A DNA stretch of 38,877 nt from Hyphomicrobiales bacterium (lineage in GTDB: Bacteria; Pseudomonadota; Alphaproteobacteria; Rhizobiales; Rhizobiaceae). Below the pieces are notes generated by a model. The model was given only the letters and a program-made list of their open reading frames with translations, was not told the origin of the DNA and made no database searches. How positions within the stretch are numbered: position 1 is the first letter of the stretch; each line of letters opens with the position of its first letter. A program made the position numbers and the translations under genes. Shown here piece after piece: positions 23,255 through 30,821 of this stretch. The stretch is taken from assembly GCA_900470965.1 (NCBI GenBank), contig UCCS01000095.1:5671-44547 (forward strand), in the 5' to 3' direction.

Positions 23255-24601
23255 ATGGCGAGCAACGGCAAACAGGCTGAGCAGGGCGATCCGCGTTTCG
23301 AGATCCTCGTTGTCGGCATGAATGGCGATCTGCGCGGCAAGCAACTGCCGCTTTCGGCCGAAAAGAAAGTCTGGGCCGGCGACATCCGCCTGCCGACCTC
23401 CACGCAGTCGCTCGATATCTGGGGCGATGACAATGACGACATCACCGGCCTGTCGCTGACGATCGGCGACCCCGACGGCAATGTCATTCCCGATAAGCGC
23501 AGCCTGACGCCGATGCCCTGGGCGCCCGAGGGATCGATGCAGGTGCTTGCCACGATGCACGAGTTCGACGGCAGCCGCAGCTTCATGGATCCGCGCGGCA
23601 TTCTCGCTTCCGTGCTTGAACGCTATGCAGAACGCGGGCTGACGCCCGTCGTCGCGACCGAGCTGGAATTCTATGTGGTCGAGGAGAACTGGCGCGAGAC
23701 GGGCATTCCCTCCCCGCCTGCAAGCCTCACCTATCGCGGCGATCCGAACGGCTTCCAGCTCTACGACATGAGCGCTGTCGATGCACTCGACGACTACCTG
23801 CAGACGCTGCGCGCCTATGCCAAGGCGATGAACCTGCTGGCGGAGGCGACGACAGCGGAATTCGGCCCTGGCCAGTTCGAGGTCAACCTGCTGCACCGGC
23901 CCGATGCGCTGGCTGCGGCCGATGATTGCCTCTACCTGAAACGCGTTGCCGAACAGGCGGCGCGAAAGCATGGGCTGAAATCGACCTGCATGGCCAAGCC
24001 CTATTCGGACCAGGCGGGATCGGGTCTGCATGTGCATGCCAGCATCATCGACAGGGATGGCAACAATATCCTCGATGCCAAGGGCGGCGAGCCGACACTT
24101 CTGAAATCGGTGACGGCAGGCATGCTGCAGACCATGCAGGAGGCGCAGCTCGTCTTCGCCCCCTTTGCCAATTCCTATCGCCGCTTCCAGCCGGGCTCGT
24201 TTGCGCCGACTGATCTGACCTGGGGTAGCGGGCATCGCGGCACGGCAATCCGCATTCCTGATAGCAACGGGCCGGCGGCGCGCATCGAGCACCGCGTGGC
24301 GGGTGCAGATGCCAATCCCTATCTGCTGCTGGCGACGATCCTCGGCGGCATGCTGCTCGGCCTCGACGGAGATCTCGATCCCGGCGAGGAAACAACGCCC
24401 GCCTATACGCCACCGGGCGCGAAGCGTCTGACGCATGATTTCCTGACGGCGGTCGAGGCCTTCCGGCAGTCGGCCTTCATCGCCAATATCTTTGGCGACA
24501 AGTATCGAAAGTTGTATGGCGATACGAAGTACAAGGAAGCAATAGCGTACCTGCGCACCGTGTCGGATTTCGACTATCGTACATATCTTGCGCGCCTGTA
24601 G
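23255..24601 (+). CDS. Glutamine-synthetase-family ligase (gamma-glutamylputrescine synthetase-like)
   Basis: 448 aa from ATG 23255; a TTG at 23225 could extend it by 10 residues. GS fold with metal/ATP motifs ELEFYVVEENW, FGPGQFEVNLLH, GSGLHVHASI, the NSYRRFQPGSFAP loop and RIEHRVAGADANPYL. Longer N-terminus and divergent active site relative to GlnA, without the adenylylation Tyr segment typical of GlnA-I, and similar to PuuA/GlnT-type enzymes that glutamylate amines. Paired with a divergent SpuC-like aminotransferase, the likely substrate is putrescine or another amine; ammonia as substrate is not excluded. Confidence 0.87.
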   Translation: MASNGKQAEQGDPRFEILVVGMNGDLRGKQLPLSAEKKVWAGDIRLPTSTQSLDIWGDDNDDITGLSLTIGDPDGNVIPDKRSLTPMPWAPEGSMQVLATMHEFDGSRSFMDPRGILASVLERYAERGLTPVVATELEFYVVEENWRETGIPSPPASLTYRGDPNGFQLYDMSAVDALDDYLQTLRAYAKAMNLLAEATTAEFGPGQFEVNLLHRPDALAAADDCLYLKRVAEQAARKHGLKSTCMAKPYSDQAGSGLHVHASIIDRDGNNILDAKGGEPTLLKSVTAGMLQTMQEAQLVFAPFANSYRRFQPGSFAPTDLTWGSGHRGTAIRIPDSNGPAARIEHRVAGADANPYLLLATILGGMLLGLDGDLDPGEETTPAYTPPGAKRLTHDFLTAVEAFRQSAFIANIFGDKYRKLYGDTKYKEAIAYLRTVSDFDYRTYLARL

Positions 24602-24765
24602 TTAATAGCGCCCGTCACATAACTTACACCTAGATGCTTTTCTTAACCCTGTTGGCATTATCGATGACCTATACTCGAAATCGGTAATATATGCCCGGTA
24701 TCAGCATATTCAGTAAACCGGCAACGGGGCCGGATTGGATGACGAGTTGAAAGGGATCCGGTTTG

Positions 24766-26535
24766 ATGAACCGCATCACTCTTGAGGGAAAGCTGCTCTT
24801 TGCGACCGTCATCGTGGCGTTTCTGACCCTCATTCTGACAGCCAGCGCTCTCATTCCGACTTATGAAAGCTACCGCTCGACCAACGACAATCTGCTGGCT
24901 GTGGAGCGCTTCCGCCAGGTTCTGGAAGCGGCGAGCCGCATGTCGGCGGAGCGCGGACCGGCCAACGACATCATGGCGATCGAGCCAAATAGCAGTCCGC
25001 CCGCAACGGAGCGTTTGAAGGTCTTCCGGCGCATCAGCGATCTCTCGCTCGAGGCGCTCGATGAACCGCCGCAAGTCGATCTATCCTCCTCCCTTCCCGA
25101 TCTCCAGGCGGCGCTCGCTGAGACAAGGGCGCAGCTTCGCAGGGCTCGCCAAGCCGTCGACCGCGTTGCCGCAACACCGCTCGCCGACCGCGATCCCGAC
25201 GATGTGCAGAACGCGATCGGCGAAATGATCCAGGTGATCGAAACATTCCAGCATGTCGTGGACTGGCACATTGCCGCTTTCACCACCCGCCGGTCGGAAC
25301 TGACCGCGCCATTCCTGACGGGGCGGATGATCAGCGACATGCGCGAATATGGGGGCCGGGCCGCCTCGCAGATCATGGGTCCGATTGCCACCCGCCAGCC
25401 TTTACGCGACAGCCATATCACCGACGCAAGCCGCACCATTGGCCGGCTTCTGGAACTGCGTGCGCTGATGCAGGGCCAGACGATCGTCAGCGATCACGAT
25501 GCGCTCTCTGCGCAGCTCATGAAGGATGTCGATACGATCTTTTTCGGGTCCGGCCTCGAACTCGTCAAGATATTGATCGAGCAAGGCAAGATCTCGGGGG
25601 ACTATTCGGTTTCCGCAGTTGACCTGACACGCGACTATGTTCCGACGTTGCAGCCGCTCGAACGGCTGCGTACGGTCTTTCTCGATGATGTGGTGAAGCG
25701 CTACCGGAGCCAGCACTACGCCGCTTCCTATCGCCTGGCGGTCATCGCTGTGATCACGGCCTCCGCTCTTGCGGTGCTGTTTACGCTCTTCCGCTCCATC
25801 CGTCTGCACATGCTCGGTCCGCTGCTGACGGCACGACGCCAGATCATCGAATTCGCAGACGGCAGTCCCGTGACCGACCTGGAGACGATCTCCAAGGCGC
25901 CGGAGATGCGCAGCCTGTTCGAGGCGCTGGAATTGCTGCGTGGCAAGCTGGACGAACGGGCCGAATATGAGGCCCGCCTGAAGATGCAGGCCGAAAAGGA
26001 CGGGCTGACCGGTGTCTGGAACCGCCGGGCGCTGGAAGGCTTCGGCAATGCCCCTTCGGAGCGCGAGGAAGATGTCTGCCTGATGCTGATCGATATCGAT
26101 CACTTCAAGACGGTGAACGACACCTATGGCCATCTGACGGGCGATGCCGTGCTCATTGAAATCGCCACCCTGCTGCAGGGCGCGATGCGTCCGACTGACA
26201 TCGTCGCGCGCTATGGGGGCGAGGAATTCGCCGTTCTCGTTTCCACAGCCGATCTTTCGAACACCTTGGATTTTGCCGAAGAACTTCGCAGCCGCATTCA
26301 GGCGCATGTCATCCGCGATACGGAAACCGGCGTCGCTCTCTCGATCACTGTCAGCATCGGCGTCGCCTCCGGCGCTGAAGGCTGGCGACAGCTCATCGCA
26401 TCAGCCGACGAAGCGCTGTACTGCGCCAAGAAGAAGGGGCGCAACCGGACCTGTGTTTTCGGCGACGAGGCGGACCGGGATATCGTCGAAAGCGCTCTCA
26501 TTCCTTTCAGGGCCAGACGCTCCGCTTCGTTCTGA
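24766..26535 (+). CDS. Membrane diguanylate cyclase (GGEEF)
   Basis: 589 aa from ATG 24766 (AAAGGGA upstream; a TTG codon directly before it is an alternative). Two transmembrane helices, residues ~10-32 and ~320-340, enclose a ~280-residue periplasmic helical sensor region (ERGPANDIMAIEP resembles nitrate/small-ligand helical sensors). Cytoplasmic GGDEF domain: DGLTGVWNRRALE, LIDIDHFKTVNDTYGHLTGD, active site GGEEF at 484-488. RPTD at 475-478, exactly five residues before GGEEF, is the inhibitory I-site, so c-di-GMP should feed back. No EAL domain. Probably influences PilZ proteins elsewhere in the cell. Confidence 0.92.
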   Translation: MNRITLEGKLLFATVIVAFLTLILTASALIPTYESYRSTNDNLLAVERFRQVLEAASRMSAERGPANDIMAIEPNSSPPATERLKVFRRISDLSLEALDEPPQVDLSSSLPDLQAALAETRAQLRRARQAVDRVAATPLADRDPDDVQNAIGEMIQVIETFQHVVDWHIAAFTTRRSELTAPFLTGRMISDMREYGGRAASQIMGPIATRQPLRDSHITDASRTIGRLLELRALMQGQTIVSDHDALSAQLMKDVDTIFFGSGLELVKILIEQGKISGDYSVSAVDLTRDYVPTLQPLERLRTVFLDDVVKRYRSQHYAASYRLAVIAVITASALAVLFTLFRSIRLHMLGPLLTARRQIIEFADGSPVTDLETISKAPEMRSLFEALELLRGKLDERAEYEARLKMQAEKDGLTGVWNRRALEGFGNAPSEREEDVCLMLIDIDHFKTVNDTYGHLTGDAVLIEIATLLQGAMRPTDIVARYGGEEFAVLVSTADLSNTLDFAEELRSRIQAHVIRDTETGVALSITVSIGVASGAEGWRQLIASADEALYCAKKKGRNRTCVFGDEADRDIVESALIPFRARRSASF

Positions 26536-26538
26536 AAA

Positions 26539-27483
26539 TCACGCGGCCGGTTCGCGCCGCTCCCTCTCGCCTTCCTGCGCGGCCAATCCCTGCTTGACCA
26601 GCACCTTCAATTCGCCCGGATGCAGCTTGACGGTGACATCGCGCTCCAGCGGCAGAAGCTCGCCATCCATCACGCAGTTCGCCTTGGCGCGCAACTTCGG
26701 GAAGTGCAGATGCACCTCGGCCGGATGCAGGACCATGACCGCATCGTTTTCCCGGAATCTGCCGCGCAGCATGTCGATCGCCAACCGTGCGACGCCGAGC
26801 GGTTTCAGCGGTTTTGCCGTGTAGAAGCCGAGTTCGCCGCTGCGCAGATTGTCGGCATAGAGCAGCGCGTTTTCGCCGAAGGGGTTGTTGGAGACTGATA
26901 TCGCCGAGACGCGTCGGGTCTCCTTCATGCCGGCCGCCTCGAACTCGACCTCGAATTCCGGCGGATTGAAGACGACGCCGAAGGCAGCGCGAGTGCTGGC
27001 GCCCATCTTTCCGAGGCGGGAGCGGTAGCTGTAGGAATTGCGGTAGCGCACCATGCGCGCATGCAGGCCGGCGGAGAACTGGTGGATGAACGGCCTTCCG
27101 TTGGCGCTGGCAATATCGATATTGTCGACTTCGCCGAAAGCCAGCACATCGAGCGCCTGCCAGATATCGAGCGGCACTTTCAGGGAGCGGGCAAAGAGGT
27201 TCATGGTGCCGGCCGGCACGACGCCGAGCGCCACGCCGTTCTTCCAGGCAATCGATGCGGCCGCCGAAATGGTGCCGTCGCCGCCGCCGGCGACGATGCC
27301 GTCGATGTCGTCGCGCCGTGCGGCCCGTTCCATAGCGGGAACGATCTCGTTGCCGGAGAAGACGATCGCTTCGAAATCATGGCCGGCTTCGCGGAAGACT
27401 TCTTCCGCGCGTTTCTCATAAGCCTGCATGTCCGTCGTTCTGAAGGTACCGCCGTCGCGATTGAAAAAACCGACGAGCTTCAT
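26539..27483 (-). CDS. Diacylglycerol kinase-family lipid kinase
   Basis: 314 aa; ATG 27483. DAGK catalytic domain with the ATP-binding GGGDGT at 66-71, the following GVVPAGTMNLFARSL motif, and a second domain with ISVSNNPFGENALLYADN. Family members (YegS, BmrU, DgkB relatives) phosphorylate diacylglycerol, ceramide or related lipids at the cytoplasmic face. Specific lipid not evident. Convergent with the diguanylate cyclase, 3 nt apart. Confidence 0.88.
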   Translation of the reverse strand: MKLVGFFNRDGGTFRTTDMQAYEKRAEEVFREAGHDFEAIVFSGNEIVPAMERAARRDDIDGIVAGGGDGTISAAASIAWKNGVALGVVPAGTMNLFARSLKVPLDIWQALDVLAFGEVDNIDIASANGRPFIHQFSAGLHARMVRYRNSYSYRSRLGKMGASTRAAFGVVFNPPEFEVEFEAAGMKETRRVSAISVSNNPFGENALLYADNLRSGELGFYTAKPLKPLGVARLAIDMLRGRFRENDAVMVLHPAEVHLHFPKLRAKANCVMDGELLPLERDVTVKLHPGELKVLVKQGLAAQEGERERREPAA

Positions 27484-27785
27484 GAGGTGCCTGTTCCTAT
27501 CCCGCTATCCATGCCCTCAAGAAATGGTTGATGCACCTGCGATTTCAAGCCGGATGGTTTTTCGGGTCACATCGCCGAAACGCAAATATTGCAATGGACG
27601 TATGCAGATAGCAGGACGCTGCACTGCAAAAAAAGCACTCGACGCTTCCGGTTTCCCGTTCAATAGATGGGATATTGGAGATCATATCTCCGCCCCCCGC
27701 CATTTCTGCCCACCAATTGCAAATGACCGGCCCTGCGCGTCCCGCCAGCGGCCGTCGCCAAGCTTAGATCCTCCGAGGACCGCCC
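27484..27785. other. Intergenic region with palindrome GGAGATCATATCTCC
   Basis: 302 nt between divergent lipid kinase and MFS genes. No gene seen. Contains a perfect 15-nt palindrome at 27677-27691 (GGAGAT-CAT-ATCTCC), flanked by GATAT/ATATC at 27671-27675 and 27684-27688, about 95 nt before the MFS start. Candidate operator. Confidence 0.5.
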
Positions 27786-29018
27786 GTGAGCCAGGTTGCC
27801 GTCAACGATTCCATCGATGATTCTGTCGATTCCGGGCCGGAGGCAGCGCTTCCCTCGGCCATGACCGTTGCCCTGGTCCAACTTGCACTCGCCGCCGGCG
27901 GCTTCGGCATCGGCACCGGTGAATTCGCGATCATGGGCCTACTGCCGAATGTGGCCGATACTTTCTCGGTCACGACCCCGCAGGCAGGTTATGTGATCAG
28001 CGCCTATGCGCTCGGCGTCGTTATCGGCGCACCTGTCATTGCCGTGCTTGCCGCCAAGATGGCGCGGCGCACGCTGCTGCTCTGCCTCATGCTGCTCTTT
28101 GCCGTCGGCAACATCCTGAGCGCCGTCGCACCGACATTCGAGAGCTTCGCGGTGCTGCGCTTCATTACCGGCTTGCCGCACGGCGCCTATTTCGGCGTCG
28201 CAGCGCTCGTCGCCGCCTCCATGGTGCCGGTGCATCGCCGCGCACGGGCCGTCGGCCGCGTCATGCTCGGCCTGACGGTCGCAACCCTGCTCGGCACGCC
28301 GCTGACGACCTTTTTCGGCCAGGCGCTCGACTGGCAGGTGGCCTTCCTCACCGTCGGCATCATCGGTCTTGTGACGGTCGCCCTCATCTGGTTCTACGTT
28401 CCGCACGACAAGGTCGCCGAAGGGGCCAGTGCCCTGCGCGAACTCAGCGCCTTCCGTCGTCCGCAAATCCTGCTGACGCTCGCCATCGCCGCTGTCGGTT
28501 ATGGCGGCATGTTTGCCATGTTCAGCTATATCGCCTCGACGACGACGCAGGTGGCCATGCTGCCGGAAACGGCCGTTGCGCTTATGCTCGTGCTGTTCGG
28601 CGTCGGCATGAATGCCGGCAATGTCATCGGCTCGTGGCTGGCGGACAAGTCGCTGCTCGGCACGATCGGTGGTTCGCTGGTCTATAATATCGTCGTGCTG
28701 ACGATGTTCTCGCTGACCGCTTCGAACCCCTACATGCTCGGGCTCTGCGTCTTCCTCGTCGGCTGCGGTTTTGCGGCAGGCCCAGCGCTGCAGACGCGCC
28801 TGATGGATGTTGCTGCCGATGCGCAGACGCTGGCCGCCGCTTCCAATCACTCGGCCTTCAACATCGCCAACGCACTCGGCGCATGGCTGGGTGGCCTCGT
28901 CATTGCCTGGGGTTACGGCTTTGCGGCGACCGGCTATGTCGGCGCGGTCCTGTCCTTCCTCGGCCTCTTCGTCTTCGCAGCGTCGCTACGCCTGGAGCTC
29001 CGCAGCCGGAGCGCTTAG
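27786..29018 (+). CDS. MFS transporter (AraJ/drug-efflux type)
   Basis: 410 aa, 12 predicted helices. GTG start at 27786. The first helix region GTGEFAIMGLLPNVADTF and the motif-A region APVIAVLAAKMARRTLLL identify DHA1-type exporters of the AraJ/YdhP group. Probably a proton-driven drug or sugar exporter; substrate not determined. Its last 33 nt overlap the convergent HxlR gene. Confidence 0.88.
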   Translation: MSQVAVNDSIDDSVDSGPEAALPSAMTVALVQLALAAGGFGIGTGEFAIMGLLPNVADTFSVTTPQAGYVISAYALGVVIGAPVIAVLAAKMARRTLLLCLMLLFAVGNILSAVAPTFESFAVLRFITGLPHGAYFGVAALVAASMVPVHRRARAVGRVMLGLTVATLLGTPLTTFFGQALDWQVAFLTVGIIGLVTVALIWFYVPHDKVAEGASALRELSAFRRPQILLTLAIAAVGYGGMFAMFSYIASTTTQVAMLPETAVALMLVLFGVGMNAGNVIGSWLADKSLLGTIGGSLVYNIVVLTMFSLTASNPYMLGLCVFLVGCGFAAGPALQTRLMDVAADAQTLAAASNHSAFNIANALGAWLGGLVIAWGYGFAATGYVGAVLSFLGLFVFAASLRLELRSRSA

Positions 29019-29387
29019 CGCCTTTGCGATACGCAGCTCCCGTCCCTCGGGGCTGCAGAAGACGAATTCATCACCCCAGGCAGCGAGAGCCCGGATGACC
29101 GGCTTCAGCGTGGAGCCGAGGGGCGTCAGCGCATATTCGACGCGCGGCGGCACGACCGGGTAAACTGTTCGTGAGATCAGACCGGACTCTTCCAGCTCGC
29201 GCAGCTGCTTCGTCAGCATGCGCTGGGTTATCGCCGGCAGGTTACGCCTCAGCTCGTTGAAGCGCAAAGTCCTGTCCATCAGGTGGAAAAGGATCACGCC
29301 CTTCCACTTTCCATCGAGATAGGTCAGCGTCGCCTCCACCGGGCACCCGGGGAAATTCTCGATCAGCTTGGCGCGCGGGCGTGACAT
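28986..29387 (-). CDS. HxlR-family redox/electrophile-type regulator
   Basis: 133 aa winged helix-turn-helix. CPVEATLTYLDGKWK at 15-29 is the family opening, followed by LRFNELRRNLPAITQRMLTKQLRELEESGLI and RTVYPVVPPRVEYALTPLG. Cys15 sits where YodB, HypR and QorR have their thiol-sensing cysteine. Divergent from an oxidoreductase gene, which is the likely target. Ribosome binding site AAAGGA overlaps an operator-like inverted repeat. Confidence 0.92.
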   Translation of the reverse strand: MSRPRAKLIENFPGCPVEATLTYLDGKWKGVILFHLMDRTLRFNELRRNLPAITQRMLTKQLRELEESGLISRTVYPVVPPRVEYALTPLGSTLKPVIRALAAWGDEFVFCSPEGRELRIAKALSAPAAELQA

Positions 29388-29391
29388 TTAC

Positions 29392-29415
29392 AGTATCCTT
29401 TTTGGTACTACGTAC
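29392..29415. promoter_or_regulatory. Candidate HxlR operator
   Basis: Inverted repeat AGTATCC (29392-29398) / GGTACT (29404-29409) with one extra base in the left arm, followed by GTAC at 29412-29415 (GTACTACGTAC at 29405-29415). It covers the leader of the regulator gene and lies ~80 nt before the oxidoreductase start, a fitting position for control of both. Confidence 0.5.
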
Positions 29416-29491
29416 AGAATTTGTGCATTCTTGCGTTGCCGGAACATAGGTCGCATCTAGCTCTCGTACAACAGACACAGGAGTTACCAAG

Positions 29492-30505
29492 ATGCGCGCC
29501 GTCGCTTACAAGACCCCACAGCCCATCGCCGCCGAAACCTCGCTGATCGATGTCGAACTGCCGACGCCCGAGGCCAAGGGCCATGACCTGCTCGTCGAGA
29601 TCAAGGCCGTCTCCGTCAACCCCGTCGATGTGAAGGTGCGCGCCAACATGGCGCCGCCCGCCGATGAGCTAAAGGTGCTCGGCTTCGATGCCGCCGGCAT
29701 CGTCAAGGCCGTCGGTTCCGATGTGACGCTGTTCAAGCCGGGCGATGAAGTCTTCTATTCCGGCGTCATCAATCGCCCCGGCTCGAATGCCGAGTTCCAG
29801 CTCGTCGACGAGCGCATCGTCGGCAGGAAGCCGAAGAGTCTGGACTTCGCTGCAGCTGCCGCCCTGCCGCTGACCTCGATCACAGCTTACGAGGCACTGT
29901 TCGACCGCCTGCGCGTGACCGATCCGGTGCCGGGCGCGGCCTCTGCCGTGCTTATCATCGGTGGGGCGGGCGGCGTCGGCTCGATCACTATCCAGATCGC
30001 CCGCGCGCTGACGGATCTGACGGTCATCGCCACGGCCTCGCGTCCGGAAACGCAGAACTGGGTGAAGGAGCTTGGCGCCCATCACGTCATCGATCATTCG
30101 CAGCCGATAGCGCCGCAGGTCGCAGCACTCGGCATCGGAGCGCCGGGCTTCATCTTCTCGACGACGAATACGGACAAGCATGTCGCCGATATCGTCGAAG
30201 CGCTCGCGCCGCAAGGCCGCTTCGCACTGATCGACGATCCCAAGACCTTCGATATCGTTCCCTTCAAGCGCAAGGCCGCTTCGGTCCACTGGGAGCTGAT
30301 GTTTACCCGTCCGCTCTTCGGCACGCCCGACATGATCGAGCAGCACAAGATTCTGAACAAGATTTCCGAGCTCGTCGACGCCGGTAAGATCCGCACGACG
30401 CTGTCGGAAACCGTCGGTGCGATCAACGCCACGAACCTGAAAAAGGCGCATGCCATGGTCGAAAGCGGCAGGATGAAGGGCAAGGTCGTTCTCGCCGGAT
30501 TCTGA
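29492..30505 (+). CDS. Zinc-less quinone oxidoreductase-type dehydrogenase
   Basis: 337 aa; ATG 29492 with AGGAG nine bases upstream. MDR superfamily: N-terminal GroES-like domain (VSVNPVDVKVR, VLGFDAAGIVKAVG) and Rossmann domain with IGGAGGVGSITIQIA for NADPH. The Cys/His zinc ligands of true alcohol dehydrogenases are absent, despite the family name 'zinc-binding alcohol dehydrogenase family'. Likely reduces quinones or enals as electrophile defence, controlled by the divergent HxlR regulator. Confidence 0.9.
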   Translation: MRAVAYKTPQPIAAETSLIDVELPTPEAKGHDLLVEIKAVSVNPVDVKVRANMAPPADELKVLGFDAAGIVKAVGSDVTLFKPGDEVFYSGVINRPGSNAEFQLVDERIVGRKPKSLDFAAAAALPLTSITAYEALFDRLRVTDPVPGAASAVLIIGGAGGVGSITIQIARALTDLTVIATASRPETQNWVKELGAHHVIDHSQPIAPQVAALGIGAPGFIFSTTNTDKHVADIVEALAPQGRFALIDDPKTFDIVPFKRKAASVHWELMFTRPLFGTPDMIEQHKILNKISELVDAGKIRTTLSETVGAINATNLKKAHAMVESGRMKGKVVLAGF

Positions 30506-30704
30506 GGTTTTCGAGGTCGAAAATCCGCCTTTTCCGACGCTCGAAATATTGCGTAAAGGATGCTGACCTATAATGCCGCGCCGAGGGTGCGGCATTCTGG
30601 CGTTAAGCATTTAAGCAGCTTGACTTTTTCCGCATTCGAGACCACCTAGTGTGACACGTGGATGACGTACGTCGTGCACGGATATCAACGGAGCCATCAT
30701 CACG

Positions 30705-30761
30705 ATGCCAAGCGACAGTAGCAGTCGATTGCCTTTGCCGTACGCGGCCTTCGTGCGCTGA
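30705..30761 (+). CDS. Possible leader peptide upstream of mgtE (uORF, 18 aa)
   Basis: MPSDSSSRLPLPYAAFVR, ATG 30705, stop 30759-30761, with CGGAG eleven nt upstream. Three prolines in 18 residues. Pro-containing leader peptides control Mg transporter expression in other bacteria (mgtL of Salmonella), and the gene downstream is mgtE, so translation of this frame may set the fold of the leader. Purely sequence-based; could be chance. Confidence 0.35.
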   Translation: MPSDSSSRLPLPYAAFVR

Positions 30762-30774
30762 CCTGGTTGCTCCG

Positions 30775-30820
30775 GGCTCGCCCGATCGGACGCTACGGCG
30801 GATCGACGGAAAGGCGAGCC
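30775..30820 (+). promoter_or_regulatory. Hairpin masking the mgtE ribosome binding site
   Basis: GGCTCGCC (30775-30782) is perfectly complementary to GGCGAGCC (30813-30820), which ends one base before the mgtE ATG and includes part of its AAGG ribosome binding site. Stacked on it, CGATC (30783-30787) pairs with GATCG (30801-30805). The structure would reduce mgtE translation unless opened. Confidence 0.6.
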
Positions 30821-30821
30821 A

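Larger units (their letters stand above)
30506..30821 (+). promoter_or_regulatory. mgtE leader region with uORF and hairpins
   Basis: 316 nt. CTTGAC at 30619-30624 resembles a rhizobial -35, but no good -10 is at the right distance. GACGTACGTC (30664-30673) is a perfect palindrome, flanked by CGTG/CACG arms (30657-30660, 30677-30680). A short uORF lies at 30705-30761, and a hairpin immediately precedes the mgtE start. No other gene. Confidence 0.45.

Noticed and set aside
23180..24436. Long upstream extension of the minus-strand aminotransferase frame (874 aa in total)
   Set aside because: It is antisense to the glutamine-synthetase-like gene, whose motifs are intact; the aminotransferase family starts at MSDTYPLSN, and the extension has no family-like sequence.
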